Source: Strigamia acuminata (Eukaryota > Arthropoda > Chilopoda > Geophilomorpha > Linotaeniidae). From it: a DNA stretch of 60,000 nucleotides. The first letter of the stretch is position 1; each line of letters begins with the position of its first letter. The position numbers were made by a program, and so were the translations under genes. The stretch lies in assembly GCA_949358305.1 (NCBI GenBank), contig OX442322.1, forward strand, positions 6,822,001 through 6,882,000. Reading direction: 5' to 3'. Below are positions 27,302-38,003 of this stretch, piece after piece. Under the pieces are notes generated by a model. It saw only the letters and a program-made list of their open reading frames with translations. It was not told the DNA's origin and made no database searches.

Positions 27302-27907
27302 TGTTAAGCTTTGAAATGCACTATAATTTTTATTTTCACTACTCTATAATGCACCTCACACATTCACTAATAACCACAATTCACAACACACAATCCTGAA
27401 ACAAATTTAAATATTAATAATCACCAATTTAAATTCAAAATATTATTAATATCACTAATTTCCTGAAAATAGACAAATTATTACTATTAATCATGAACAG
27501 AATCAATATAATTTTCACTGGAAAAACAAAATTATTTTATTAAAAGATTTTATTAAATAAATTATCATCAAAATAAATTCCCTCTTAATATTTAATATAC
27601 AACAATTATAAACAACTTTAACAGTTAAATCCAAAATATTATCTAATTCAATGCAACCTTATTAAATATTCAATCACTATACTGTCTTCAAACTCTGAGT
27701 CACTCTCTGATTCACTCTTATTTTTTCTATTATGCAAATTAATCTGCACTCTTTCTAAATTTTATAAGAATTTCTACTATTTTCACTAATTTTTTACAGG
27801 GTTTTTAGCTCTAACTTCTCAATTTTAACACAAAACTGGCTGATTTTACTGTAAACTTTAACTTAATCACTACTTTTATCAACCAATTAGTGGGTCTCAA
27901 AAGAAAA
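27302..27907 (-). other. GYP-2 leader (no gene seen)
   Basis: Very AT-rich, about 600 bp between the gag ATG and the primer-binding site. I see no ORF or strong structure. Confidence 0.5.
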
Positions 27908-27922
27908 CCGCAATCTCCACCA
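27908..27922 (-). other. GYP-2 primer-binding site (tRNA-Ala type)
   Basis: On the minus strand TGGTGGAGATTGCGG, three bases inside the LTR. It is close to the GYP-3 site TGGTGGAGATGCGG and to the complement of animal tRNA-Ala 3' ends (..GCATCTCCA-CCA), with one extra base. Confidence 0.65.
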
Positions 27923-27925
27923 CTT

Positions 27926-28322
27926 TGTTACGTGGCCCATTGGCCAATGTTGGACCACGTAATGGAGCTATTTATTTACTAAGTGAGTGACTTAACTAAA
28001 GAGTGAACTGAATGAAGAGTCAGAGTTTGAATTGAAATCATAACAGTATCTTTTATTCTTCTAATTACAAATCATAAACTTAAAACACAAAGCAAATAAA
28101 CTTAAGACTAAAGACATGAATAACACCTTCTCTCTATTTGTATACTAATCACGCCATTTACTGGCTGAACATTAATCAGTTGGAAGTCCTGGGAAGACTG
28201 AGCTCTAAGAGCCAAAGTGGCTCTTTTATACTCAAGTCACCCCCTCAGTTAATTCTAATTGACTCGTCCGTGATGTCACCATCACGTACGCTGTCTAGTG
28301 ATAGATTTTGATAATTCTAACA
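27926..28322 (-). repeat. GYP-2 5' LTR
   Basis: 397 bp, TGTTACGTGG to TTCTAACA, with TGTTA/TAACA ends. The internal end (CCACGTAACA on the minus strand) matches the GYP-3 LTR end. It abuts the COP-4 LTR on the right; ACAT (28323-28326) would be one TSD copy. Confidence 0.75.
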
Positions 28323-28888
28323 ACATTTGTGCTGGTTTGAGACGGTCGGCAGACGACGCGCCTCAACCGCATGACAATATGTTGATGAGAGGGGGTATGT
28401 AGGTTTTTGAGATCAAGCATATGACTGAAGTTTGGGTCGTGCCTTTTAGAATTAGCATGATCACGGCGCAACGTGATTGTTGTTGTATATCGTCTCAAGA
28501 TAGAGAATCGACTGTGTTTGGGTTTATTATTACGCGTGTTAATGCGTGTTATGCTTCTACAGTTGGCTCATGCCTTTCGATAATTTATCTCAGTTGTCGT
28601 CTGCTCAAACGAGCTTTTATCGTTTAGTTTGCCCCAGCTGCTTATCCATTGTTAAGGCTGGATTTATTGTTGATTATTTACTTTATATTGTAAAGGATAA
28701 ATCAACCACCGTATTAGGTTGATTTGTTCTATCAATTGGATCGAGGAGAAATAGCCTCGAACACTGTAGTATAATTTGACACTTTTATGTTGGATTAAAA
28801 TGGCGGCCACCATGTGTTATGGCTTGGCATTTTAGTAAATCGGTTTCTGCTGCTTCCAACATGCACTCACACGGATTAAAAGTCAACA
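28323..28888 (+). repeat. COP-4 LTR, right part
   Basis: Ends AAGTCAACA at 28888 before an iMet primer-binding site. It shares with the COP-2 LTR the hairpin TCGAGG (28741-28746) / CCTCGA (28755-28760) and AAAATGGCGG (28797-28806), in the same order and near the same distance from the end. The left end is either just after GYP-2 or lost by the GYP-2 insertion. Confidence 0.7.
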
Positions 28889-28889
28889 A

Positions 28890-28903
28890 TGGTAGCAGAG
28901 GAT
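28890..28903 (+). other. COP-4 primer-binding site (tRNA-iMet)
   Basis: TGGTAGCAGAGGAT one base after the LTR end. The leader lasts only a few tens of bases before the sequence becomes antisense copia integrase. Confidence 0.85.
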
Positions 28904-28917
28904 AATTTCTATGAGTG

Positions 28918-29267
28918 CTACGCTGGTTTAACGCCAAAAATCAAATCCGCGACGAAATTCTGGCCGGGAACGTCTTTTGCGCGTCGACGGGAAACACCGG
29001 AGCAGCGGGCGGCAATCGAGGGACGATGACCTTCAATTCCCTTTTCTTTGAGGTATCGGAGGAACTCGTTTGACATAAATTCCTCCCCTCGGTCGGAACG
29101 AATAGCTTTGATGCGTGTGCCGGCAACGTTTTCGATCCGAGCGACAAAGTCTTTAAAAACACCGAAAACCTGTGACTTTTGGGCCATCGGGATGATCCAA
29201 GAATAGCGGGTCGCATCATCGATAACGGTAAAAACGTAGCGTGCACGGCCAAAAGAAGTCATAGGCG
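28918..29267 (-). pseudogene. pol: COP-5 integrase fragment
   Basis: Minus-strand copia integrase core with VFTVIDDATRYSWIIP and IRSDRGEEF (second catalytic Asp), much like the COP-6 integrase. Similarity fades after about 29020, where the frame seems shifted. The right side is cut by the COP-6 3' LTR at 29268. The left side runs into the COP-4 leader in opposite orientation, so it belongs to a different element or to a rearranged one. Confidence 0.75.
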
Positions 29268-29831
29268 TGTAGCAGAGGAGTGCGCAATTATCGGCGTAAT
29301 TGCCGACTGGAAGCGTGAATTGACGCCAAAATGGCGTTGAAAATACTCGGCGGTTAATTCCGATAACGGAATGACGTTTTGGAAATGGCACGCGGTTTAT
29401 GACCGCTTATAATCGTCAGACTAGCACACAAAGTGCTTTAAATCAAAGACAAATATTTAAAAATATAAAAACGATTTAATAAAGGCAAAAATCTTACATA
29501 ATCTGCTTTGGAAAGCTGAGAGCTGCACAAACCCATGTGCAGCGCCATGTTGGAAAAGAGATGAGAGTGACGCAGCACTCTGGTGACAAATATTCGCATT
29601 AAGTTTTAAATTAAAAAACAAATCATCTAAGTAAAACATAAGCAAAGTATGGAATTACATACTGGACAGCAGAAATTAAATCCAAATAGAGAAAACAGTA
29701 AATAAATGATCAAATATCAATACAATGTGTTTGAACACAAAACATATAAAACATTTATATAAACATTTGATATAAATTATTAAACAAACTTAACATTTGA
29801 AATCAATAAACTGGCGGTCTTCAGACCAACA
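29268..29831 (-). repeat. COP-6 3' LTR
   Basis: 564 bp; on the minus strand TGTTGGTCTGAAGACC to CTCCTCTGCTACA. The PPT AAAGGGGGGATT precedes it. It contains CCAACATGGCGC (29542-29553) and the hairpin GCGGT-CATAA-ACCGC (29392-29406) after a TTATAAG box. Its end copies the tRNA-iMet 3' terminus except for one C. Confidence 0.9.
29392..29406 (-). promoter_or_regulatory. Hairpin downstream of COP-6 TATA box
   Basis: On the minus strand GCGGT-CATAA-ACCGC right after ATTATAA. It is equivalent to 2159-2173 and 45428-45442, with compensating base changes. Confidence 0.6.
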
Positions 29832-30039
29832 AATCCCCCCTTTGATCTTAAATGTTCAGGGGAAAGATAAACATATACTGGAATTACAGTGTAAACATTA
29901 ATTCAAAAGGGAAATAATAAAGTCGAATCACCGAGCCGGGTACTGTAATTGTAAAACTCTACGAAAGCCCGAATATTCCCACTGAAACTCGATGACTCTC
30001 ACAATCGGGAAAAACTAAATTAAGAATGTCACGATAAAG

Positions 30040-31629
30040 TTACAATCGGAAAATCCGAGATATCAACAATTGTAAACGTTCCGATCCGAGCCACTTCGTG
30101 AAGATGTCGGCGACGTTGAGATTGCCGGGCACTTTGCGGAGTTCGAAGCGTCCCACCGTATACCACTCCCTGAGCCAGTGATATCGCACACGAATGTGTC
30201 GAGTTTTCGAAGTTTCGACATCGTTGGAGGTAAACTGTATGGCCGAGAGAGCGTCGGAATAAATGACGGGTCGCGATAATCGGTTGAGGATCGGGAACTG
30301 AAGATAAACGTGGTCCAACCAGTAAAGTTCCTTGATGCACTCAACAAGGGCGATGAATTCCGCTTCCATTGTTGAGCACGCCACGGTGGACTGTTTTCGG
30401 CAAGACCAGCCGATGGGAATATTTCCGATGAAAGTAATATAACCGCCGAAACTTAATGATGTCTCCGGATCGCATGCCCACGAAGCGTCGGTGTAAGCCC
30501 ACAATTGTGAAGATGTACAGCCGGATAACTCAATGCAAAAGTCCGCGGTGTTTGCTATGTACTGCAGGACTTGAAGTAATGCTCGAATGTGGGTCTTATT
30601 ATAACAGGTGTTGTATTGCGATAAATGGATAACGGAGTAAAGTATATCGGGGCGTGTCCTCGAACCCAAGAATAACAGCGATCCTATCAGTGAGCGGTAT
30701 GGGAAATCTTCCAAATTCTCGGTCGATCCTCTGACGAGTGTCGTCCCGGGTGTCACGGGAACTTTCACGATCTTGTTGGTCGAGGTTCTAAACTTTTTGA
30801 TGATCTTCGCAATATAAGCACGTTGAGAGATGAATGTGCGTCCCATATCACGAATGAACTCGACGCCTAACAATTTCGTAATCGGACCGAGGTTAACGAT
30901 TCGGAATTTCGAACTGATAAGTTGGATCAATTGGTCGAAAACACTGTCGGACGCGTAGAATAAAATAATATCGTCCACGTAGACTAACATGATAGCGGAA
31001 TTTCCGAAGACGTAAACACAATTACATGCGGGCATTCTTCGGAATCCGAGGTCTCGAAGCGTTTCGTCCAATTTTTCGAACCACTGTCTTCCGGATTGGT
31101 GGAGTCCATAAAGGGATTTAACGAGTAGCCACACATTGTTGGGGTTGGAACATGTGGCACCTGCAAAGATCCGCATGTAGACTTTATGTTTAAGTTCGCC
31201 ATACAGGTACGCACATTTCACATCTAAGTGTGCATCCTTCCAACCACGCAACACGACGAGAAGACAGAAGAATAAACGGATTAAAACGAAATTCACCACC
31301 GGACTAAAAACTTCATCGTAGTCGACTCCGAGAGTTTGACGAAAACCCTGGGCGACTAAACGAGCTCGATATCTTGTAATCATCCCTGCTGCATCGGTCT
31401 TCAGCTTAAAAAGCCATTTGCAGCCAAGAATTGTAGTATCCGGTGGTCTTGGAACTTCGAGGTAAACTTCTCTTTCGGTGAATGTGTCGAGCTCTTCCTT
31501 AATGGCTTCGCGCCATTTCGGAGCGTCGGAGAATTTCGGGATTTCAGCGTAAGATGCTGGTTCCGTTCTGCAAAGATGAGCGGCATGACGAACACCCGGA
31601 ACAGTAGGTAATGTATACTCGATGTTACT
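30040..31629 (-). CDS. pol: COP-6 Pol: reverse transcriptase and RNase H
   Basis: Open from just after an in-frame TGA (31630-31632) to the stop at 30040. The first ATG is at 31383, but the RT lead-in (KWREAIKEELDTF, GCKWLFKLK) lies upstream in the same frame. RT motifs: FSPVVNFV, HLDVKCAYLYG, LYGLHQSGRQW and YVDDIILF. RNase H motifs: AYTDASWA, STMEAEF, IYSDALSAIQ, RHIRVRYHWLREW and NVADIFTKWL. All catalytic positions look intact. The upstream TGA, the interrupted linker and the integrase mutation make the whole Pol non-functional. Confidence 0.92.
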   Translation of the reverse strand, partial: SNIEYTLPTVPGVRHAAHLCRTEPASYAEIPKFSDAPKWREAIKEELDTFTEREVYLEVPRPPDTTILGCKWLFKLKTDAAGMITRYRARLVAQGFRQTLGVDYDEVFSPVVNFVLIRLFFCLLVVLRGWKDAHLDVKCAYLYGELKHKVYMRIFAGATCSNPNNVWLLVKSLYGLHQSGRQWFEKLDETLRDLGFRRMPACNCVYVFGNSAIMLVYVDDIILFYASDSVFDQLIQLISSKFRIVNLGPITKLLGVEFIRDMGRTFISQRAYIAKIIKKFRTSTNKIVKVPVTPGTTLVRGSTENLEDFPYRSLIGSLLFLGSRTRPDILYSVIHLSQYNTCYNKTHIRALLQVLQYIANTADFCIELSGCTSSQLWAYTDASWACDPETSLSFGGYITFIGNIPIGWSCRKQSTVACSTMEAEFIALVECIKELYWLDHVYLQFPILNRLSRPVIYSDALSAIQFTSNDVETSKTRHIRVRYHWLREWYTVGRFELRKVPGNLNVADIFTKWLGSERLQLLISRIFRL

Positions 31630-32173
31630 TCAAATAAACAAACTGGGATCATAATCAATGTTGTTGAGCATACAGTATTCATCAACATCCCTCTGAGATC
31701 TGAGTCGAATGCCGGGCATCGGAAAATAATAAACGTCCGTTTTAATCGATCCCGGGACTTGATCTTTCCGGAGGTGTTCCTCGCGTCTCCAATCACTGCA
31801 CTCGGAATCTCCTCCAACTGGCTGCCAAAAGTATGCAGTATGGCAATCCGTAGCAGGCAAAACTTCTGTTCCCACTACTTGTTGGATTGGAGCAGGAGAC
31901 ATTGGAGTATTGTCAAATACCGACACTGTATGAGAAAGATCTGCTCCACCGGTCTTCCGGCGATATGTGATGTATCTGGCTGGAGAACCTGGCGGTGACT
32001 GTCGAGGTGATTGCTCTGCAGACGTCCCAGTGAATTCAGATGTACCGGGATAAAGTGAAATCTCATCAATTTGATCATCGTTGATTTGTTCGGCATCATC
32101 CTCCGTATCACCCTCCTGATAAAGAATGGGATATGACTGAGAATGTCCTAGACTTGACGAACTCGGTAATTGC
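31630..32173 (-). pseudogene. pol: COP-6 integrase-RT linker, left piece
   Basis: Low-complexity acidic/Ser/Pro linker typical of copia Pol (EGDTEDDAEQINDDQIDEI, SPRQSPPGSPARYITYRRK), ending at an in-frame TGA (31630-31632) after YDPSLFI. The next codons continue the same frame into RT, so the stop is a point mutation. The right end, at 32173, is where COP-7 is inserted (TSD ATTGC 32169-32173). The longer frame running on to 32340 is LTR sequence, not coding. Confidence 0.85.
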
Positions 32174-32644
32174 TGTAGCAGAGGAGTGCGCTCACAGTAT
32201 GAAATACTGTGTGTGGAAGCGAATTTAAATGCCGAAACACGGCTAACATGAGCGCAATGACGTGCGCGCACCTCCAGCGCTTGAAAATGGTGGAAAATAA
32301 AGTCACTGCAATCTAAAGTGCTCATATATGACAAACACAATGTAAAAATAAACTAAATGTTTAATAAAAACGAAAATGCTTACATAATTTGGTCCATTTA
32401 AGTGGAGAAAATACATGAGTGCTTGCTGGCATGCAAGCGGCCATTGTGATTGTGAAAAACATACATGCACACCATCTGGTGTTAATAATAAGTAATACAA
32501 AAGCAAACAGTATAGAGGCAGCATTATGCCCAATGTTAAATAATGAAATAAATCCTAATAAATACACTAGGCTGCATAATGCAGTAATACATTAAGAAAT
32601 GCACGTAATGGATATGGAGGACTATTTGGCATCGATAAACAACA
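32174..32644 (-). repeat. COP-7 3' LTR
   Basis: On the minus strand TGTTGTTTATCGATGCC to CACTCCTCTGCTACA, 471 bp, matching 45653-46123 with few substitutions (for example, GGATATGG against GGATACGG). Confidence 0.95.
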
Positions 32645-32849
32645 ATTTCCCTTTTCGATGGCAAATAGCCGCAAAAATAAAGAATAAGTTAAGGGAAAAA
32701 CTTTAAATATAACTTTACATAGAATAATAATGAAAATAATAATTCGGAACATCGAGCCGGGTACTGTTAAATTAATCACTACGAAAGCCCGAAAATTCCC
32801 ACTGGAACTCGATAATCCTCAAAATTCGGGTAAAACTAAATTAAGAATG
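32645..32849 (-). other. COP-7 3' untranslated region and PPT
   Basis: About 200 bp between the pol stop and the LTR. It ends on the minus strand CATCGAAAAGGGAAAT, the PPT. It holds the copia-shared block CAGTACCCGGCTCGATG, also present in the COP-6 and COP-8 3' regions. Confidence 0.75.
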
Positions 32850-33801
32850 TCACGATAGGTTGAAATTGAAAATCCGGGAAATCAGGAGACGCAGCTGAGA
32901 TGAGCCCAACCATTTGGTAAAAATGTCTGCCACGTTCATTGATCCGGGGACTTTGCGCAATTGGAATGCACCTGCTGTGTACCATTCCCGAATCCAATGA
33001 AATTTCACTCGGATATGTTTCGTTTTACTGTTCTCCACGTCATTTGATGTGAATTGGATGGAAGAAAGCGCATCGGAGAACACTATAGGTGGTGAAGATC
33101 TATTCAGCATTGGGACGGAACTGTAGACGTAATCGAGCCAATACAGCTCCCTGACGCAATCAACGAGGGCTACGAATTCTGCCTCCATCGTTGAGCACGC
33201 CACGCTGGTCTGTTTTCTACAACTCCATCCGATGGGGACGTTTCCAATATAGGCTATATACCCGCCGAAACTCAAAGAAGTGCTGACTTCAGTGGCCCAG
33301 GACGCGTCAGTATATCCCCATAGTTGTCCATTGGAACAATTTGACAGTTCAATTGCGTAATCTAAAGTGTTGCCTACGTAGCGCACAACCTGCATGAGCG
33401 CCTTGATGTGAGTGTGGTTGTAGCAATTGTTGAACTGTGACAACATTATCACTGAGAATAATATATCAGGTCGTGTTCTTGATGCGAGGAAGAGAAGAGA
33501 GCCAATTAACGAACGATAGGGAAATTCTGGCAAGTCCTCTTTCGACCCTTTGACGAGCGTCGTTCCTGGTGTTACTGGGACCTTGATGAGTTTATCGGCG
33601 ATAATTTCAAATTTCTTGAGAATCTTCTGTATGTATGCGCGTTGAATGATGAATATTCCTTTGGGAGTACGGATGAACTCTACACCTAAAAGTTTCGTAA
33701 TTGGTCCTAAATTCACGACATCGAATTTGGTGCTAATAAGGGCAATTAATTGCGTCAGGACGCCATCCGTCGCGTAAAATAGAACTATATCATCGACGTA
33801 T
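32850..33801 (-). pseudogene. pol: COP-7 pol remnant: RT second half and RNase H
   Basis: Open from the GYP-3 boundary. The first complete codons are YVDD, the RT active site, followed by LVKVPVTPGTT-type RT sequence and RNase H (GYTDASWATEV, STMEAEFVALVD, VFSDALSSIQ, KHIRVKFHWIREW, NVADIFTKWL). The GTG at 33716 is not a true start. Everything upstream of the active site is missing. Confidence 0.9.
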
Positions 33802-34151
33802 TGTTACGTGGCTAAATGGGGATTGATTTAGTCCTACGTGACATAAAGTTAATCAAGAATGACACAGGGTTTTATATGTAAAATGCCTATTGGCTTTATT
33901 ATTCAAAGTCGGACATTTACTCATGTAAATGTTCGGTCAACAGCTCTTATTACATTTGTTCATTTATTAACCTAAAATATAAATCATTCATTCAAATCAA
34001 ATAAATAACTAAATAAGGATGATGCTGTTGTCAATTCAATTCAGTTTAGAAAACCTAGTCCTGCCTGACCGTCAACCGGCTGGCAGTAGTAGGTGAAGGT
34101 AACAGTTTGAGAATCAAAAGAGATCTGAGCTCTCTGGCTTAATCAACTCAC
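33802..34151 (-). repeat. GYP-3 3' LTR, left piece
   Basis: TGTTACGTGGCTAAATGG onward, nearly identical to 43790-44138. Cut after TCAC (34148-34151) by the solo LTR. Confidence 0.93.
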
Positions 34152-35665
34152 TGTTGCAAGACAGCGTGGAAGAATTGTTGTGCTGAGATTGTGTCAATAA
34201 ATATTACTAATTTGCTTTGATTTGTTTAATTTTCCTTTAGTGTTTTATTTTTCATAATTAAATGATATTTTTCACTTTACAGGAATTTTGACTTATTAAA
34301 CTTTTTCAATGTTATTTAGTGTTTTAGTGTTGTGAAATGGGATAATTCAATTTATTGTCACTTATTTTCAGTATTTTATTGCGTATTTTGTTTTATTTTA
34401 TCAATTCTAATGCATTTTTCTAGTTGTACGGCATTTTTGAGTGCATTCGTCGAAATGCAGCACAGTTACGCTATACGCGTGACGTCATTTTTCAATTCCT
34501 AGTCTTATTATTTCAGAACTTCTAACGTTTCGTTTTCACCTTTTTATGGTAGTTTTGTTGTGTTTTAGTATTGTTTTGTACTAATTCCGGTGTGCTCTTT
34601 CGTTTGGTGTGCTCAGATTTTGTCATAGAGTTTTCGTTTCGTCGTTACGAACGTTCGTCGTCGGCCACCATATGGGCGCGGCCGACGATGTTCGTTTCGT
34701 TCGTGTTACGATCCATTTCTGTGTAGTTTTGATTAAATAGTGTGATTTTGTTCGGGAAATTATATTTCCTATATTTATTTCAACATTGTCAGGTGTTTTT
34801 ATTCAAATCTTAAACTTGTATTTTCAAACTGTGTTGCTTTGCCGCCGATTAGGTGACCGTTGGGCGCCATGTTGATTTATCGGCAATTTTGATGATGTAA
34901 TCGTTTGCTTTGAATTTATTATACTATTATACTTATTTATTATTTCATTTCGAAGTGTTTTCACCTGTATTCTTTGCTATTTTTGCATTTTTATTCCGTT
35001 CGGAATTCAAATGTTTTGATGACATCATTTTGCTTGACGCTGATTGGCTGTCTCGATCGTCTGCTTGACGATCATTGTTTTTGCTCCGTTTGCACTGTTT
35101 TACTTTTCAGATCTTATTGTTGTGATTAGATTAAATATTCCTGGTATTCTTGTGATCATTTTAGTATGTCACAATCTTTATTTCGTGCAGTTTTTATGTA
35201 ACTACAACTTTGCTGTGATTTCGTTTCCTCCGTTGCTATGACAACGGAGTTTCTTTTGTTAATGTATTTCGCCGCTATCGGCTTGGCGCGTGCCGTAATG
35301 GTTACTGCGCATGTGCGGTTCCAAAAGAACCAATGTAATTGATGTATTTTCTTCACTCTTCTGTTTAACTTAGATTAAAGAAGTTGTTTTTAATTTTACT
35401 CCCGTTTCATGTTATTTAAGCAATGTGGCGCGAGTAGTTAAGCCTTTCCCTGGATTAGCCATTGATTCAGCACTCCATTGGATATTAATCAACGGTGTTC
35501 CCATCAATGCTCCATGCATTCAACAATAGTTTTCAGTGCGGATTTGTGTTCTCAGCGCGGTTTTCGTACGAATTTAACAATACGATCACTTGAGTTTTTT
35601 AGAGGCGGGAAATTCAAATAGCCCCAACCCCATTCCTAGCTGTTTGGTGTTGACAGACCGCAACA
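34152..35665 (-). mobile_element. Solo LTR (1514 bp) of an unseen family
   Basis: Ends TGTTGC and GCAACA (6-bp inverted repeat) and is flanked by TCAC (34148-34151 and 35666-35669), inside the GYP-3 3' LTR. No coding capacity; size and TG..CA ends fit a solo LTR of a gypsy-like element with 4-bp TSDs. It contains GGCGCCATGTTG (about 34863). No second copy in the window, so its orientation is not known and the strand is nominal. Confidence 0.75.
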
Positions 35666-35669
35666 TCAC

Positions 35670-35821
35670 TAAGTAAACTCTTATTCCCCCTATCAACTAA
35701 GTTGAACGGTCTGTGCATCTAATTAGGTGCACAGCGCCGTCTAGTGAGAATTCATTGCATTAAATGCCTAAACAGAGCGAGCAGAGCCAGCCGATACACG
35801 GTACGGCTCTACCGCGTAACA
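35670..35821 (-). repeat. GYP-3 3' LTR, right piece
   Basis: Matches 44139-44290, ends CCGCGTAACA. Followed by the PPT (AAAGGGGGGGGC on the minus strand, 35822-35833). Confidence 0.93.
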
Positions 35822-36212
35822 GCCCCCCCCTTTAATTTTTTCGGTCTCTCGAAAAACAATGAATTGTTCTAACTAACGCATCTCCTTTCACATAAAAATT
35901 TTCAAATCATAAACGCAATTTTACAATTTTGAGAATCTCTTTTCATCATCCTTATTTTTACAAAAATATAATATAACACACTTTTCAATGTTTATAAATG
36001 TCACAATCACTTTTTATTACACTTTTACATTGGAAACAATATTCAAAGTTTAAAATTAAATAAAACTAACACTTTTTGGTTTTTTTGTTTTATATTACTT
36101 TTTTTCCCAGTTTTCAATTTTCTATAAAATAAAAAAAAACACACACAAAAAAAAAATGTTCAAAGTTCGTGTTGATTTTACACTTATTCACTTAAAGAAG
36201 TTAAAGTTCACT
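35822..36212 (-). other. GYP-3 3' untranslated region
   Basis: About 390 bp, T/A-rich with homopolymer runs, ending in the G8 polypurine tract beside the LTR. No gene seen. Confidence 0.7.
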
Positions 36213-37586
36213 TCACTCTCCTCCTTCCGCTTGATCTTTCTTATCCTCTTCTTTGATCAACTCGAATGGGAGAATTTCACGATTTGCAATCTCGTACACA
36301 AATCGTAAGCGTAACTCACACGGCTCCCCAAACTGCATTAAGTCACGGTCTTCAACGTATCTTCTAATGAAGTAGAGTATGGTTGGGCCACAGCTGTCAT
36401 TATCCAATTGGTGCATACGTGGCGGGTCCCAACGTATGAATTTGTTTGGAAACTTTACTCCTGCATCCATCAACGAGTACCTTAAAGATTCCCACTTTGG
36501 ATATGTGCGCTCTATTGGTCCGCTTGGGTCATAAAGCACGTATTGGGTTGGCTTTTTCCGCCAGTCCACCATGAAAAGCTGCCAATGCTCTTCAATAGGA
36601 ACTGGAAACACCCAAATCTTCTTTTGAGCACTTGGAAGTCTCTTCATTAGCCAATAGATCGCTTCCTTTCGTTTAGCTGGGTCCACCATTTTGAAGACCC
36701 ACTCAGATTGAAATGGTGCCAATATCGGGTATCGCTCTTCTAAGAGTTGGAGGTAGTGATCAACGACGCTGTCATACGTCCAGCTCTGTCGTCCCGGCGT
36801 TAGATCGCCTAATGCTGCCATCTGATAGTATATGACTTTAATCGGCGGACAACCTACGGCGTCGAATGCTAAGTCGTATTTTGGCGCATTACTATAATCT
36901 AATGCAAGTCCGAGAGCCTGGACCTGTCGTGCAGCGTCCAACTCCACACGGTATACCCGTATAGGAGTGGGAAAAACTACACTAGGGTCCTGGAAGGACT
37001 CTCTTCTCGCTAGGGCGATGGCTTTTAAAATGTTTTTTCTTATTTTCGCCTCCTGGATCAGCAAAGCATTCGCCTCTGTTCTCCACAACTGGTAGTCGGG
37101 CAATCCCATCACTCCTTTTAATTTCCTGGCTCTAATGGCGTTGACCATATTCCGGTGCTCCATTCGCAAATCATCTAATCGGCGTTTGTTTCGATCAACG
37201 GTGTGACGCATTTCTTCTTCCCGGATTCTTTTCGATTGCTCATCAAACACTTTCTTCTTTTGTGCTTTCTTATCTCGTTTCAATTGTCGATTCTTACGAC
37301 GACGACGCAATAAGCCTTCTTCACCCTTTGTTAATGGTCCTGCATATTTCTTTTTGTCTTCCTCCGCCTTCCGTTTTCCTTCTGTAAACGGGCGTGGGCA
37401 GTTAACCAATTCGTCCAAAGTTTTACTTGTGCTCGGCTGATTTGCTAAATAAATTTCCAAGTCATCGCCTTTCTTAAGTTGACGTTCCAGAAGATCGCCC
37501 ACTTGCATCGAGCAAACCGAATCCGCATCGCTGTCACTGTCACTACGCACATCCATCCGATCAAATTTGCTTGCCATTTCGTCCAT
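36213..37586 (-). CDS. GYP-3 accessory ORF: Ulp1/C48-like cysteine protease
   Basis: 457 residues from ATG 37586. The N-terminal half is highly charged with a basic coiled-coil-like stretch (RRRRKNRQLKRDKKAQKKK). The C-terminal half has the signs of a C48 (Ulp1/SENP-type) fold: IWVFPVPIEEHWQLFMVDW with the catalytic His before Trp, VLYDPSGPIERTYP with the candidate Asp, and QLDNDSCGPTILYFIRRYV with the Gln (oxyanion hole) and nucleophilic Cys. Such proteases cleave SUMO or related modifiers, or act in viral maturation. It sits after integrase and before the PPT, in the element's sense strand, and is unbroken although gag and pol have mutations. Substrate unknown. The family call is from motif spacing only. 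Confidence 0.75.
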   Translation of the reverse strand: MDEMASKFDRMDVRSDSDSDADSVCSMQVGDLLERQLKKGDDLEIYLANQPSTSKTLDELVNCPRPFTEGKRKAEEDKKKYAGPLTKGEEGLLRRRRKNRQLKRDKKAQKKKVFDEQSKRIREEEMRHTVDRNKRRLDDLRMEHRNMVNAIRARKLKGVMGLPDYQLWRTEANALLIQEAKIRKNILKAIALARRESFQDPSVVFPTPIRVYRVELDAARQVQALGLALDYSNAPKYDLAFDAVGCPPIKVIYYQMAALGDLTPGRQSWTYDSVVDHYLQLLEERYPILAPFQSEWVFKMVDPAKRKEAIYWLMKRLPSAQKKIWVFPVPIEEHWQLFMVDWRKKPTQYVLYDPSGPIERTYPKWESLRYSLMDAGVKFPNKFIRWDPPRMHQLDNDSCGPTILYFIRRYVEDRDLMQFGEPCELRLRFVYEIANREILPFELIKEEDKKDQAEGGE

Positions 37587-38003
37587 TCGGATTCTAATAT
37601 ATTATTTGAAAAGAAAATAAAATAAATTAATTCATTAATCCAAAATATTCACAAAATTATTCCAATTTTCATTCACTATTTCATTTAACATTTCATGTTG
37701 CACTAAATTATACTAAATTTAACAATTCTTCAACTAATTAGTCACTTGATAATATATGCACACACTAAAATTTCATTTCAAAGTTTTAACACAATTATTT
37801 AAGCCTAAAATTCCATTTCGCGATGTTATTTTCTCACAAAATTCGCGATAGATTCGTTTCGTTCTCAAGTTATTTGTTCGCCAAATTCGTTCAAAAACCA
37901 CTCTTTTCACTTACGGAATCACACACAAATCAACTCAGCTGCTGTTATTAATGCTTTAGGTTTCTTTGAGTCACACAGTAAACCCGGTTCGTCTCAGAAA
38001 ACC
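37587..38003 (-). other. GYP-3 spacer between pol and the protease ORF
   Basis: About 420 bp of AT-rich sequence without a gene. How the downstream ORF is expressed (splicing or internal start) is not visible with confidence. Confidence 0.55.
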
